Source: Lineus longissimus
Lineage: Eukaryota; Nemertea; Pilidiophora; Heteronemertea; Lineidae
Reading direction: 5' to 3'
NCBI RefSeq assembly: GCF_910592395.1
Contig: NC_088310.1
Location: forward strand, 4,473,501-4,533,500
DNA length: 60,000 nucleotides
Below are positions 1 to 12,300 of this stretch, piece after piece. Both the position numbers and the translations under genes were made by a program. The notes beneath the pieces are model-generated. The model was not told the DNA's origin. It did not search any database and saw only the letters and a program-made list of their open reading frames with translations. Numbering within the stretch: position 1 is the stretch's first letter; every line of letters starts with the position of its first letter.

Positions 1-1149
1 ACAGCCAGAAGAAAGTTGGTCCCTGATATCAGTACAAGCAGCTCAAAGCAATGATTGAAATCGTCATTGCTCCACACGGTAAAATTGTCCGCCTTTGTTC
101 CGCAGAACTCCGACCAGCTCCAACTGTTCATGTTATCCATGGCTTATGTTATTCAAGTCTATCTCTGCTATGTCACCCGTTTCCTTGAATGCTGGTCTCC
201 GGCTCATGCACTGGGTACATAGCTCTTAGTGGTCCTTTATAGAGAACGTCTAACATCTGAGACTGAGTATTGGCACGAAGACCTGCAATGGGAAAGGCAA
301 AAGCCGATCAGACTATGCAATGAGGTAAAAGCTAAATAGATGGATGGATGGCCATTAATGATATTTCAAGTGGGGGTCTTAGACCAGATGGGTATCCTAG
401 GGACTTTGGGTCAGTGGCAGTCAACTTAATGGTCACAGTTGGCCGTAACACAAACTCTTAGTTAGACTTATCGGCTCTGAAGATCACAAGTCTTTATAGG
501 TGTTTTTACTCAATTTTCTCATTTCTCACTTTGAGGGCAATATACATGTAGTTCTTTTTTAAACAGTTGACCGGTTGGCCTTTATTATTTTGGGGCCTAG
601 CAGATACAGAGGCCCTCCTGTCCTCTCTCTAGCCCTCCCCTACCATGGCCATGGCCCCACCCTTGATTGAATCGGGGGTGGGTGTCCGGGAGGACAAGTC
701 AAGGGGGGGAGGATTTTGATATGAACCCCAATAATAATCTGCCATCCACTAGAAACAAGAAGGATAACCCCTCGCACTATAGTGTCCTTGTCAGTAGGCT
801 TAGCCAGTTTTTTTTAAATGGTGATCATTTAGGCCCAACTTACTCACTACTGACCAGGATTAGGAAAGAATAGTTATTACTATCAGTATACGTATGGGTC
901 ATATGAATAAAGACCAGCAAAAGCTTTTATCTTAATGTCCATGCACATTTACGCTAGGCCTTTAATATTCATATCATCCAATGTTTGTGTATACTCCAAG
1001 TGAAAATAGTTGTATTAAAATATCGATTATTTACCAATACAGAAGACCGATCGTGGTAAAATGGACAGCCCCTTTGGTCGGGAGATATAAGCATGTAATA
1101 AACGATATCTAATAGCTGGATAAATATCACTTCAATGATGATTACATTG

Positions 1150-1440
1150 GATTTAAATCGGGAAAAAATTGGCGTCTGCGATTGATTTTGGCCGCCATGT
1201 TTTAACTCTCTAGAGCCGAGAGCAAAGATTCGAGCGCGGGAAATATGAATTTAAGTGTCCAGCTACTAAGTGTCCATCTAAATGCGGCATATCCTGCGGG
1301 CATATCCTGGGCCCGGCCCGGGGCCTTTCCAATTATCACCATGTGCCACTGCCAGTGGTGCAGGCCACTCAGCAGCACCACCAGTTGGCCTCGTGACAGG
1401 TGTCAGTCAAATTTCCCGCCAAAACGGATAGGCCTAAGCG
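1150..1440 (+). promoter_or_regulatory. Candidate CpG-rich promoter of the main gene
   Basis: GCCGCCATGTTTT at 1191-1203 matches the YY1 motif (reverse of AANATGGCGGC) typical of metazoan core promoters. It is followed by CpG-containing sequence (CGAGCGCGGG near 1232) and a GC-rich tract near 1310. It lies about 1.9 kb upstream of exon 1a. No TATA box is obvious. Promoter identity is inferred from composition, motif and position. Confidence 0.3.
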
Positions 1441-2786
1441 TTGCTATGCAAAAACGCCAACATGTGCTCGGGATCCGATTAGGCGTTTTAGTGTTCATAC
1501 ATGCTAGCACAGTGTATGCTAGTAGCTAGTCTTTCTACTTGTCACATGTCATATAGCGGACTGTTATTGACTCCACTTACTTCTAGGAGTCGATATTGAA
1601 AACTGATCCGTTAGTAGTGTAAGTGATTTTTCATTTTCTTTAGTCATGTTAGTGTACTAATTGTTCACCAGCCGTTTTGACTTTAGCTAGCAGCTAGCAT
1701 TTGGCTTGCAGGGACTGGTTAATGTAGCTTAGCCTACCCTGTATGATTGTAGATAGGCCTAGACCCACCCCTCCCTCACCCCTCCAAAAAGTACCCCTTT
1801 TTCATTTTCTCAGGGATTTACACTCAAATTTGGAACTCAAAATGACCCCCCTTACCAGAAAATTGGAATGTGCACACACATCCCTTTAGGTCTCTGACTT
1901 TGGGGAGCAAGGCCTATAGACTAGCCATTCACTGCTAGGAGATGGAGACAGATTGCTGACACACTGCCCACCAAATTGGTGACCTGGCTGTTTCAGTTCA
2001 CTTGATTAGTTTCTTCTTGGAGGAAAACACATTAAGCTTAAAGATTTACCACTAGAAATAAATGAGGTATAAATTAAATGTCTCACTGACAATGATATCT
2101 ATTGCTTCGCTGGACTAGGCCTATGTCACTCATATTAGGACATCTTAGTGTTTTCGCTTCTGCAAGCCTGGACAATCATCCTTGAATGGTAAGCGTGAAA
2201 TCCTTTGGCATCATGGGGCTTTATATTGTGTTTATTCAGACAGTGTAAAGTAGTCATTGGCATAAGTATTGGGGAACGATATCAAAATACATTTTGTGAC
2301 GAACATTCTTGATCTCTTGGAAACAAGGTGAATATTTTTGTTGATTGTGTGAAAACTAACCTTAGATTAATATATCTTTCATGATCTGAGGAACATTTTT
2401 AAATTCTTGATTGCAGTATATGAACAATAGTGTTAATCATCCATATTTTAAGTCGTCTTATTTTCTTGAACTTCATACCTTTTTTTATTCGTAAACCTCC
2501 TTTATCTACTAGCTAAATAACTGAGATTTAACTGAGCTGTATCTCATCTGGCCTTGAATTGTACAACCACAGGGTTAGAATAGTTGTTGTCAAATACAGG
2601 CTTGTTTACACGAAAATATGAATTTACCCTGTTTAATCCATTAATTCATACTGATCAGGCAACTTACTCCTAAAATCCTCTATGCAAGTCCTGCTGAGCT
2701 ACAGGGTCAAAAGTTTAGGGGCAATGGTTTGTGTTTGATTCATGATGATTTTATTCATCGCCTGTATTGTTTTAATGTGATATAAG

Positions 2787-2870
2787 ATAGGAGAGACCCC
2801 TATCAATGACTTTGTGTAACTTAATCTGACCTACCTGGCTCCTGTCTGTAGCCTCCCTTTAAATGGGAAA
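2787..2870 (+). repeat. Interspersed repeat, copy A
   Basis: GAGAGACCCCTATCA, TGTAACTTAATCTG and CTCCCTTTAA occur in the same order and spacing at 55599-55678, 53 kb away. Overall similarity is high by eye. No ORF or terminal repeat was seen. Confidence 0.65.
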
Positions 2871-3077
2871 AACAGGCCTGTGTTGATATCCATATTTGGT
2901 TTGTACTTCTGCCCTCTTAGAAAAAGTACTCTAGCTTGTTAGGATTATTCCAGATGAGCAACCTTGAGTGGAAAGGGCCTTTACACGTTAGGCTAGGCTC
3001 CAAGACTGTTCAGACTTTTTAAAGTCGTTTCTCATAAGCTGATACAAGACACCAAGGCACCTGTTTTATTCTTTCAG

Positions 3078-3301
3078 GATCTTCAACCCAATCCAAGATG
3101 TAGTCACAACCTAAGACCCACCTAAACATTCCGTCCAAATGGTCTTCTACAAATTGTAGCTTACTTCCTCAACCTATAGTGCCATCAATCAAGACAATGA
3201 TTAAAACACCCCTTCCAGTATCTGGCAGTCCGCCTTTACTGCGATCGAGCTCTTCTCATAAAATGGCACCACGGAATATGACAGGGTTATACCTTGGCAG
3301 G
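3078..3301 (+). CDS. Exon 1a: 5' UTR tail plus first coding segment
   Basis: The exon is bounded by a pyrimidine-rich acceptor ending at 3077 and a strong donor GTAAGT at 3302. The upstream part has stops in all frames. The frame that stays open after its last stop has its first ATG at 3197 and encodes 35 residues (MIKTPLPVSGSPPLLRSSSS, then HKMAPRNMTGLYLGR), ending in phase 0. It joins exon 2 at 5424 in frame. It cannot be read through exon 1b, where the same frame meets a stop, so 1a and 1b look like alternatives. The acceptor implies a further, noncoding exon upstream. Confidence 0.65.
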
Positions 3302-6300
3302 GTAAGTGTCTTTTGAATTTCCTTCTTGGGTTTCAGGTGTAAGGTTACGCGAAGATTGCCAAATCAAGCTGTGTTTGAACTGACTCTAAAGATGAAAAAA
3401 TTCCAAAAAATGTTTTCACTTTTTTTCTGCTCAAAATGCAGAAACATCATCAGTCCAAAAAAATTTTTGACTTTGAAAATTTTCAGAATTTTGAACTTTT
3501 ATGAAAAGAAGAAAAAATTGCCAAGTCCAAATATTTTTTTCTGCTCAAATTGAAGGAACATCATCAGTACCAAACCTTTTTTGACTTTGAAAATTTTCAG
3601 AATTGAAAAGATGAAAAAAAATTTTGGCAATAAAATATTGATGGTCACAGCTTTTTGGTGTTGGTCACAGATAGCAGGGCCATTCAGTCACTAAATTATG
3701 ATCATTACGCATTGTATCATGGTTATCGAAAAAACTATTGCTGCAGGTCATAATAAACCTTTTGTGATAAACACAAACTTGTCAATATTTGGCCAAGATT
3801 CAGTATTCTGAATTTCCTCAGGTCTGGTTGGCTAGGACTTGGAGCTGCAGTATTATATCATATCGGTTTTTTTAAGTTTTCTGCAGGAGTTACAGGATTG
3901 TCTCTCATTTATATCAGGTAGGCCTAATGTTTGGTTACTATCCTGTGGAAATCTGGGGTTCATGTTTGCTTCTCCAGCCCTCACACAAGCCACTGAGACA
4001 TTTCCCTTCATTGGCTGAGGTACTTGTACAACTGTATATCAACCAATGGGCGAAAAGTCTGAGGGGATTAATTCTGATTTCCTGGTGATGATTTGGTACA
4101 AATAACTCTTTAAAAATTTGTTGTTCAAAGAGGACTCAGCATTGAGTTGAACTTTTGATAAACTTTCTTTAAGGGTTAATTCTAATAGATATTTCTAGTA
4201 CTGTATAATCCTTTAATGAACAGAAAAGATTAAAGTGTCAGATAATCAGGGAAACTATCATCAAAATTGACACTACACATTATTGTCGAGTAGGCCTACA
4301 TAAAAGGACTGCTAGCTTGTTGTCAGCATGGATGTATTTTCGATGGACAAACGTTTGAGGAAGGGGAGACTTAATAAGGTAAGCAAAGAAGTTCTGCTCA
4401 GCTAAGACTGAAGCTGTCATTCATTTCAGGAGAAGAACATTTATCATTTTTGGTCATTTGCATGGTTTTATGGGTCCTTGTCCTATGACAGCATCTGTTT
4501 CTGGTAATGAAAAGGTGGTGTGACTATGGACCTCGTCCCTTCTTAAAGGGTCAATTACTTCGGATAGGATGTCAACTGTGTTATTAGGTTCGGTGCGGAA
4601 TAAAAGAGCCATCAGCGGCATGGACATAGCAGCGTTCAGTAGCATCGTCAAGAATTAATAAGGACTAGTCTTTATTAATTCTCGGCATCATGCATTCCTG
4701 CATTCAGTGGCATGACGAGTATTTTGGGCCATTGTAGCATACCTCAAAACAGCATTGAAAGACCAGCCCATGTAGTGAAATGGTTAAGAGAACTTCTTAT
4801 GATATAAACAGAAAGAAACCTCATTATATATCGAAAATCAGTATTCTTAACCTATATGCCTATGTATGAAAAGTACCAACTTTACCAGACTACCAGGCTA
4901 TTTTCTTATAGTTAAATTTCCCACTTTTATGCTTCTTTCTTAAGCAAATAGACATAGGGGCTTTAAGGCTTGTTTGGGATTGTGGTCTGGCCAGGAAAAT
5001 GGGGTGACCAAACATTCGTTTGTTGATCGCAAATAAAGCGATTGATTACGAGCGTTATTAGTTTGTAGTTGAATACAAATTGTAACTAGGTTGTGGAGTG
5101 ATTTTTTAAACTTTTTTCAACATGGTCGAGATGTCTCAAGTACAAGCAGACTATGATGCAGTTTGATTTTCCTTAAAGCTGAACTGTCTCCCAAACATCA
5201 AAAGAGACCTCCAGTTGGTCTTCAGACTGATGAAGCTGCGAGTTGCATTGAAATGTGCTTAGGTCTGCAGCTAGATCATGGCTGCAACATCTTTTTTTTA
5301 ACTGTTGGCACCTAGATGGCCATAAAATGCCAGCATAAAATATTGAAGGAACACGTATTTGGTGTCATTGTCTATGGGTCATATAATGACAGGACGGGTC
5401 ATGTGTAATTCTGATGTTTTCAGGACCTCATGCAAGCCGTTATGAGGCCAAGTAGCGCTACCTTTAAACTGGAAGAGGTGAACAGCAGTCCAGAACTTAT
5501 TACTGTGAAATCACATACCACTGAGAAGGTGAATCTGTCTTTCGTTTGCATTAGTTTGCAATGTAATTATAGTGCTTTTACTTATTTAGATGTCATGATC
5601 ATGCTTCCGAAATTTACTTTGCACAGTATTTGGTGTAGTTACTGTGTCAACTGGTTATGAGCCAGCTGAGAGGCATCTTTACCATGAATATAAATGCCCA
5701 TTGCCAGCAGTTCATTGATAAACAGCTGCTATTTACAGGTAAAACTAACCTCAGCAGGCTTAAAGCCGTTCATTCAGTAGCTTATACTTAGTTGGGACTC
5801 TCAGGATCAGGAATTTGCTTAGCTTTACTTTTACCTTAGTAGACACTTCTTTTCATATTTTCTTATTTTGGTCACAGAGAATGTCTGCATTATTTTGCTT
5901 ATGAAAAATCTAAAGCTTTTGGTTGATTTCTTTTCAGCAATAGGTGTGATATTGAAAGCATGTCGTTGTAACTAAGGAGTATTTCTTTCAGGAACCAACC
6001 GTCTCCACGGTGCTGTATCCAGCTGATCTTGAGGCAGAGCAGGATGACCTTGAACAGGTGACCTTGACTCCTAGGTCTTGACCTTGACCTGTATATTGCT
6101 TTTCCTATGTTTGCCTGTGTTTTGCTTTTGATTTGTAGCTCTGCTGTAGAATGCTTTGGTGAATAGTTGATTTATAATGTGTGTTTTTAAATTAGTTTGC
6201 TTATTAATTAAATACTCTACTTTCCCTCAAGGTGGCATTGTGAGCACTTGAAGTCCAAATATTTTTTTCACTTGTTTTTTCTGCTCAAAATGAAGCAACA

Positions 6301-9300
6301 TCATCTGTCCCAAAACTTTTTTGGCTTTGAAAATTTTTCAGAATTTTGAACTGGCTCTGAAAGATGAAAAAATTTCAAAGTCCTAATTTTTTTTTAACTA
6401 TTTTTTTTTCTGCTCAAAATGAGCAACATCATCAGTTCCAAAAGATTTTTGGCTTTGAAAATTTTTCAGAATTTTGAACTTATGAAAAAGTTCAACAATT
6501 TTGGCAGGAAAACCTTATCATACATTTTGTCCCCAGATTTTCAACTTCACTAACGCAACCCCCCGGTAACGCGACCATTCAACCTTGGTCCCAGGAGTGG
6601 TTGTGTTACCGGGGTTTCACTGTATTGGATTTTATGCAGCAAAAGCTAAACTCTTCATATGGGTGCATTTTCATCAATGAGTTTATTTCAAATTTATTTT
6701 AATTCAATTTCAGGCTGATTTACCTATGAAGAAAGCTCAGTCAGCGTTACTCCCAAGGGGACGAGGTTGTGCCTACCGGTGTAAAACACCGACTGAGGAG
6801 AGACGATATGTAAGTTAGTTAAGTTGGTGTAGTGGCTCAGGTCTGTGACTAGCAGTCATGAGGTCTCTGGTTTGATCCCCACTGTCAGTATTATACTCTT
6901 GGCCGGTCTCTTTGCAAATCATGACATTCTCCACCAAGGTGTATGACTTGGTGCCGAAAATGCTCATGATGTGGCATTGATTGAACTCATCAAATTCAGT
7001 TAAAAAAGTCATCAACAGGAAGGGTTCTGCGAAGAGGTTTTTGATTTAGTCTATCATCCCATTATAAGTCATTTACAAAACGGCTTCATATACACTTCCA
7101 GGCCAAAGTTGAGTCATTGCGTTCTAAAGAAGAAAGTGTCAGGCGCGGCTTTACTGGTAACCCTCTCAAGGTTAGTATCATTCTCCAAGCAGGTTGAAGG
7201 ATATTCTCTCTCTGCCACTACTGGCCTCCATTATGCTGTGATGTCCCGGAAGTGTCACAGGCACGGGATGATATTGGACAACAGATAGCGATTGACCAAT
7301 CTCCAGTATTCTCAAAGGGTGTGGTTTTCACCACAGAAAGATAAAATTCAGTTCATAATCTCATTGGCAGGTGACATCACCTACATTGCTCCAGTTGTAC
7401 ATCTTCTGTGACGGTCGAGGGCTGTGGCGTTAATTGTGCTGGTTAGAACGGATGAAATGTTAACAAGATTAATTTAATTCTTCACACTGATTTCAATCTG
7501 CGTAATTTTCGCATAAAGGAGTTGTTTGATGAGGCTGATAAGAATAATTTGATGAGAAAGTCAGTTTCTCATGAAATTCAAGTCTCAGACTTAAAGGCGG
7601 GGGCAAGTTATTCCTTCAGTATGATAAGTTCTTCTCATGTTTCATCAGTAAACAATTTTTTACAGTGTTATCATTTTTCCAATTTTTGTCTTAACTCTTA
7701 GTTAGTAGAAAAAGATGTTTTTGTTATTCTACGGGAGCACAACTCCTGGTAGGGGAAACCTACCCATGGGCTGTTTTTTTTTTCCATTTTCTATTGAATC
7801 TGCATGGTGATGCAATCTAGCCATTAGGAATACCCTTAATTACCTGCCTACTCCTTAAAGTAACTTCATGGCTTGTTTCATACTGAGCAGGTTTCTAATT
7901 TCAGATTATGCCAAAGTTGCCATAATAAAAAAATGCAAAATAAAATGGTAGCGAATATATCTGAGTTTACAGTACTGTATAATCCCTGTTTATCATATTG
8001 CATCAACAATGACAAGATTGGAAAAATAGCATTGACGGCACGTTATCAATTTACCACAAGGATGTAATATCCTGATATCTCGGCTCATAGCTCGTGATCA
8101 AAGCGCACCGATGATGAGGAAAGAATTCAATTTTAGTTGCGACAGTGGCACGTCTTTTGAATCGCGGGATTGAAATTATGTGCATGTTTGTGTGTGGTTA
8201 TTTGGTATACCTTGCGGATGTCATTTTTCAGCATCTGTTTTGGGGATGCCCTCAAAGGGGGCTGTTTCATTTAATGTATATGATCGGGTGCCAACATTGA
8301 AAAATACAACCTCAACCAGCAGAGGAGCAGGGGGCCATCCTGTTTGGACAAAATGCCACCACCAACGGTGCATGCACTTCTGTTTGATGCTGAGATGCTT
8401 GGAAATTGCATCTTTTGGCAATCGACGTCTCCAGTCAGAAACAACTGCCTGCGCTTGCAAATTGGAGACCATCCCTGTAAAAAAATTGTAATCCGCGCCT
8501 GGGCAGAGACAAGAAGACAAAAACTCTGTGAAAAAATGATATTTTCTATACCTTGAGATATCTACTTTACTGCGGTTCCCAACACATTTTTTTATACTGA
8601 ACATTTCCCGTATCGTCAGACCTTAAATCACCAATCTTTCCACTCGGGGCCTTGATAACTTGCTGTTCTTCGTAATGATGCGTGTTGAATAGGGCTGGGT
8701 CATTGCCATGGCAACGGTACAAACAGCTTTGGTTTCTTTCCTGTTTAGCGGCAGCAGACGCCTTTGATGGCTGCCGGAGTCATCTTGTTTACTTCGCATT
8801 AACCTAGTCTTCGTTAAAAACGAGGTTCTAATTATTCTGCGTACTTGTTGTCGCATGATGAGCATACTCAGACACATCTTTTATGTTTGAAGTTGACGTG
8901 CCACTCGCGTTATTAAAACAAGATTAAAATCATCTTTTTATTTGATCGTCACTTTGTGAATATTCTGTAATGATAACGTGATTGTTATTGTTATCTCGTG
9001 TGTCTTTGATGATGAAAAACAATCATGAATTGTGGTGGCATTGTGATAAGTGTAACAGCATTCTTTAAGTTTAATGATAAATAAATCAAATCTTTGCAAC
9101 TGTCTGATGTAAAGACCTGTCACAATTTACTTGTCATTATCAGGAATTTAAAGAAATCATTGAAATGTGAGAAATTTGAGAAATTTGAAGTCAAGAAGGG
9201 TCATGAATTTTCAATTACCAGTGACCTATCCCGAATTGAGATCAGGCGAAATGAGTTTGTACTCTAGTGTCGTTAAGACGTAATTGAAATCCATTTCTCT

Positions 9301-12300
9301 GCTTGCCTAACAGCAAGAATTAGTCATTATTTACTCTTCCTACCACTGATGATGTGCTAACAAATACAAATGAGAAAGTGACTGCTTATCTTCATCACAT
9401 TGACGTCGTTGCCCGACTAGAGCAGCCGTCTCGCAGCCATTGGGACTTGATAACACTGATCGTAATGTACCGGCCGTGATTGCCGGTGAATTAGCCTTTA
9501 GAGACGTCTAATCAAACAGTATTAATATTTCCCCATGGCCGTTGCTTCATCTCTCTTGCGGCTGTCGGTACAATCGAGTGGTGGTCTTGAGCGTAAGAAA
9601 GAAGGAACTGTGTGGGGAAGGCTGTCAAAAGATTGCAAGTGATGGGTTTAGTGACCGTTTTCAGTGAGGGACTGTTAGCAGTGTGGTGGTGGTCATAATG
9701 GAGGAAAGAAGGAAATGTATGGGAAAGTCTGTGGAAGACTACCTTGAGCGATGTAGGGGTTATTGACCATGGAGTGTTAATAAAGTTCAATATGGTGGTA
9801 ATAAATGATCAGAGGAAAGAAGGAACTCAGAGTGTGTGAGGCTGTCAAAAGATTGCTAAGCGATGGTGGGGTCAGTGACCGTTGGTAATGAGGGACTGAC
9901 AAATTTGGTACAGTCTGATCATCATGAGCAGAGGGATGAAGGCAATGTGTGGGGAAGGTTACAGTGACCAGGTCTGTCATTAATCTGAAAATGTTTAGTG
10001 ATCGTGGTCTAAAAGATTGGCATCATTTCTCTTGTTGCTGCAGCAAAGGTGTTGGGGAGGCTGTGGTAATAAATGGTTGGCCTTCCAAAAACATCAGATA
10101 TTGAAAACTCAAAACATGTCATGAATTTCAGAAAAAATTCAGTAAATTTGGAAAAATTGTCTAATAGCAATTACTGTTATGAAAACGATTTCGCCCTGAT
10201 TGATATTCCTGTATTGGCTCTGCCTTCCAAGCCAATCTGGCTCCCCACCAAGCCAATCTGGCTCCCCATTGTCACAAGTATAAGGTGTGGGTGACCAAAG
10301 TGCGTGGTGAGAATATCAAATTGTTCATCTTGTGCACTTATTTGTCTTGGATAACCAACAAGGCCAAGGTTGAAATGAATAATTGAACGAAGTCCTTGGA
10401 AAATGTCCATTCTCACGGAGACCTGATCTGGGCCACATTAGTATGCACTCACTACCCTTACATGTAAAGGTTTTTTTTAACGTTTTTCATGATACTAGAT
10501 GTCTCTTTTGTATCTTTGCAGAGAAAGCCACGATATTCTTCACCACCTCCGACTGCGCAGTCTACACCAAGAAATTATGAGTCGTACGGCCTTGATGTTA
10601 TCAAGTAAGGGAACCAACATATTTTTTCTCTTCGGCCTTAATTCTTCTTCTCTTTCTTCTTCTTCTTAGTCTATGCTTCATTCAAAGGACTTTGAAGAGC
10701 CAAGGTGTCTGCTAAATCTTCCAGCTTCTTGTGGGTACTGCTAAAGATAGACATCCTCAGTGTTCCCAATCCCAGGATTTGATCAGACCCTATGTTGTGT
10801 GCAAGCTTGGTGCCGACTAGCAGTTCTAACGTCTTACTTTGCAGCACCCTTCCCAATCGCTGAATTAGAAGTTAATAAATCAAAAATTAATAAATCTGAA
10901 ATAAACAGCTTGACGTTTGTAACCAAATTGTTTTTATGGCATCTTTATTTCAGGCAAAATCCACGAAATTATACTATGATCTTGAATAACGGTATCCGCC
11001 ATTATGAATATCTACAGAATGGCCACAAATATGATAATTGCCTGCCACACGAAGAAGTCTTCAATTATAACATCTCTGAACATGCGGCAGAAGAATTTCA
11101 ACGAATAGCGCGAAGCAAGCGGGATTTAATTGGTGTTGAGGAAGCTTATCAAAATATTTGCAAGGTGATGTCTATGAGCTTTAAAGGGGTCTATGGTAGG
11201 CTGGAGTTTGGGGTCAGTTGGAGTTAGGGGTTCAAGAGATTTTTGGACACTGATGAACAGAAATTCTATTCAGGAATGAACATGTTTACGGACACTCATC
11301 AGATCAGAGGTGAATGGGGTTAACTGGAAAGGGAGTGTCATTGAATTGTAAGACTATATCCTCTGGTCCTGTTGCTAAGGCGAATTATTTTTCTGCTAAT
11401 GAGAGGTAAGCGCGAAATCAACCTGAAGAAATGATGTCTGGTGATAATAGGTAATTGCCATTGTGGCAAGATGTGATTGCATCCCAGGGGGTTTGAAGGG
11501 TGGCTAAGTTGGTCAGGCAAGGTGATACTGCCACTGAAGGCAAAGAATAAATCAGATGCAAAAAAACTACATTCAGCATGATTAGATTCCCCTCCCTGCT
11601 TAAAGACTGTCTTTTCCAGTTTAAAACATCAATAAGAGGCTGCATCCTTCCCTTGATACTTTTGCAGATTGCATTATCTAAATTTTGATTGGAAAAAAGC
11701 AATCACAAAAATCGAAGAGGTGCAAAGTTCTGCGGGTGACATTATTGCAGCATACGTCACCTTGGCCTATTCAGAGAACATGCATCCATGTTCCTGTATT
11801 ATCATTCAGCCTTGCCGCCATGCAGTTAACCTCATTACCCGCAGTCCCGCTGCCGCATATCGCTTTTGGCAAATGAACATTGCCGTCTTTCTCGTGATGA
11901 AATTTGTGACTTTTAATCTCTGAATATTTCTGGCCGCAGGAAGGCAATCTTTACTCTGATTGAAGCCGGCAGGGAACTTTTATTGGAGTTAATTGGTACG
12001 GTTCGAAGCCCTATGTTTCCCACGCACTGCATGGTGTTAACTACGTCAGTGTGTTGAACTGCTGCAGAAATATGGCTGCCATTTTGCCGTCAAGGCGTAA
12101 CAACAATATTCTGAAAGTCTTCATATTCGGAACCCAATATTAAAGTTAATACTTAGACCCTTCGAAAGTCACTGAATAGCTATGTCTATATAATGACCAA
12201 ACTGTTTGATATGAATGATATGAATGATGCAGCATTGTGGTCCATGTTGACAAGGAATTGGTCATGGATTCACTTTTCCTTTAAAATGACCAACCAACCT

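Larger units (their letters stand above)
1..3077. other. Upstream region of the main gene, no coding exon found
   Basis: No coding exon could be supported. The stretch holds a short GATG repeat at 339-351, a CpG-rich patch at about 1190-1440 with a GC-only palindromic tract around 1309-1325, and several TAGGCCTA-type palindromes. A dispersed repeat copy sits at 2787-2870. Because exon 1a begins with an acceptor, a noncoding first exon and promoter probably lie in here. Confidence 0.5.
7171..10521 (+). other. Intron 5, with an unusual open region
   Basis: No further exon found. It holds a T-rich stretch near 7770, a region at 8180-8604 open in two plus frames and one minus frame at once, an X-box, and the degenerate tandem repeat at 9540-10070. 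Confidence 0.6.

Noticed and set aside
9512-9980. Two minus-strand frames with similar peptides (LLTAFPTQF, LLTASHTLS)
   Set aside because: The similarity is explained by the underlying degenerate tandem repeat, not by protein coding.
11668-11923. Plus-strand open frame after an AG at 11667
   Set aside because: It opens only in a phase that does not follow exon 7, and no donor restores the frame.
11940-11996. Coding-like segment (KAIFTLIEAGRELLLELIG) with an acceptor and a GTACGG donor between exons 7 and 8
   Set aside because: It needs phase 2 entry and leaves in phase 1, while exon 7 ends and exon 8 begins in phase 0. Including it breaks the frame, and the clean 7-to-8 join needs nothing between.
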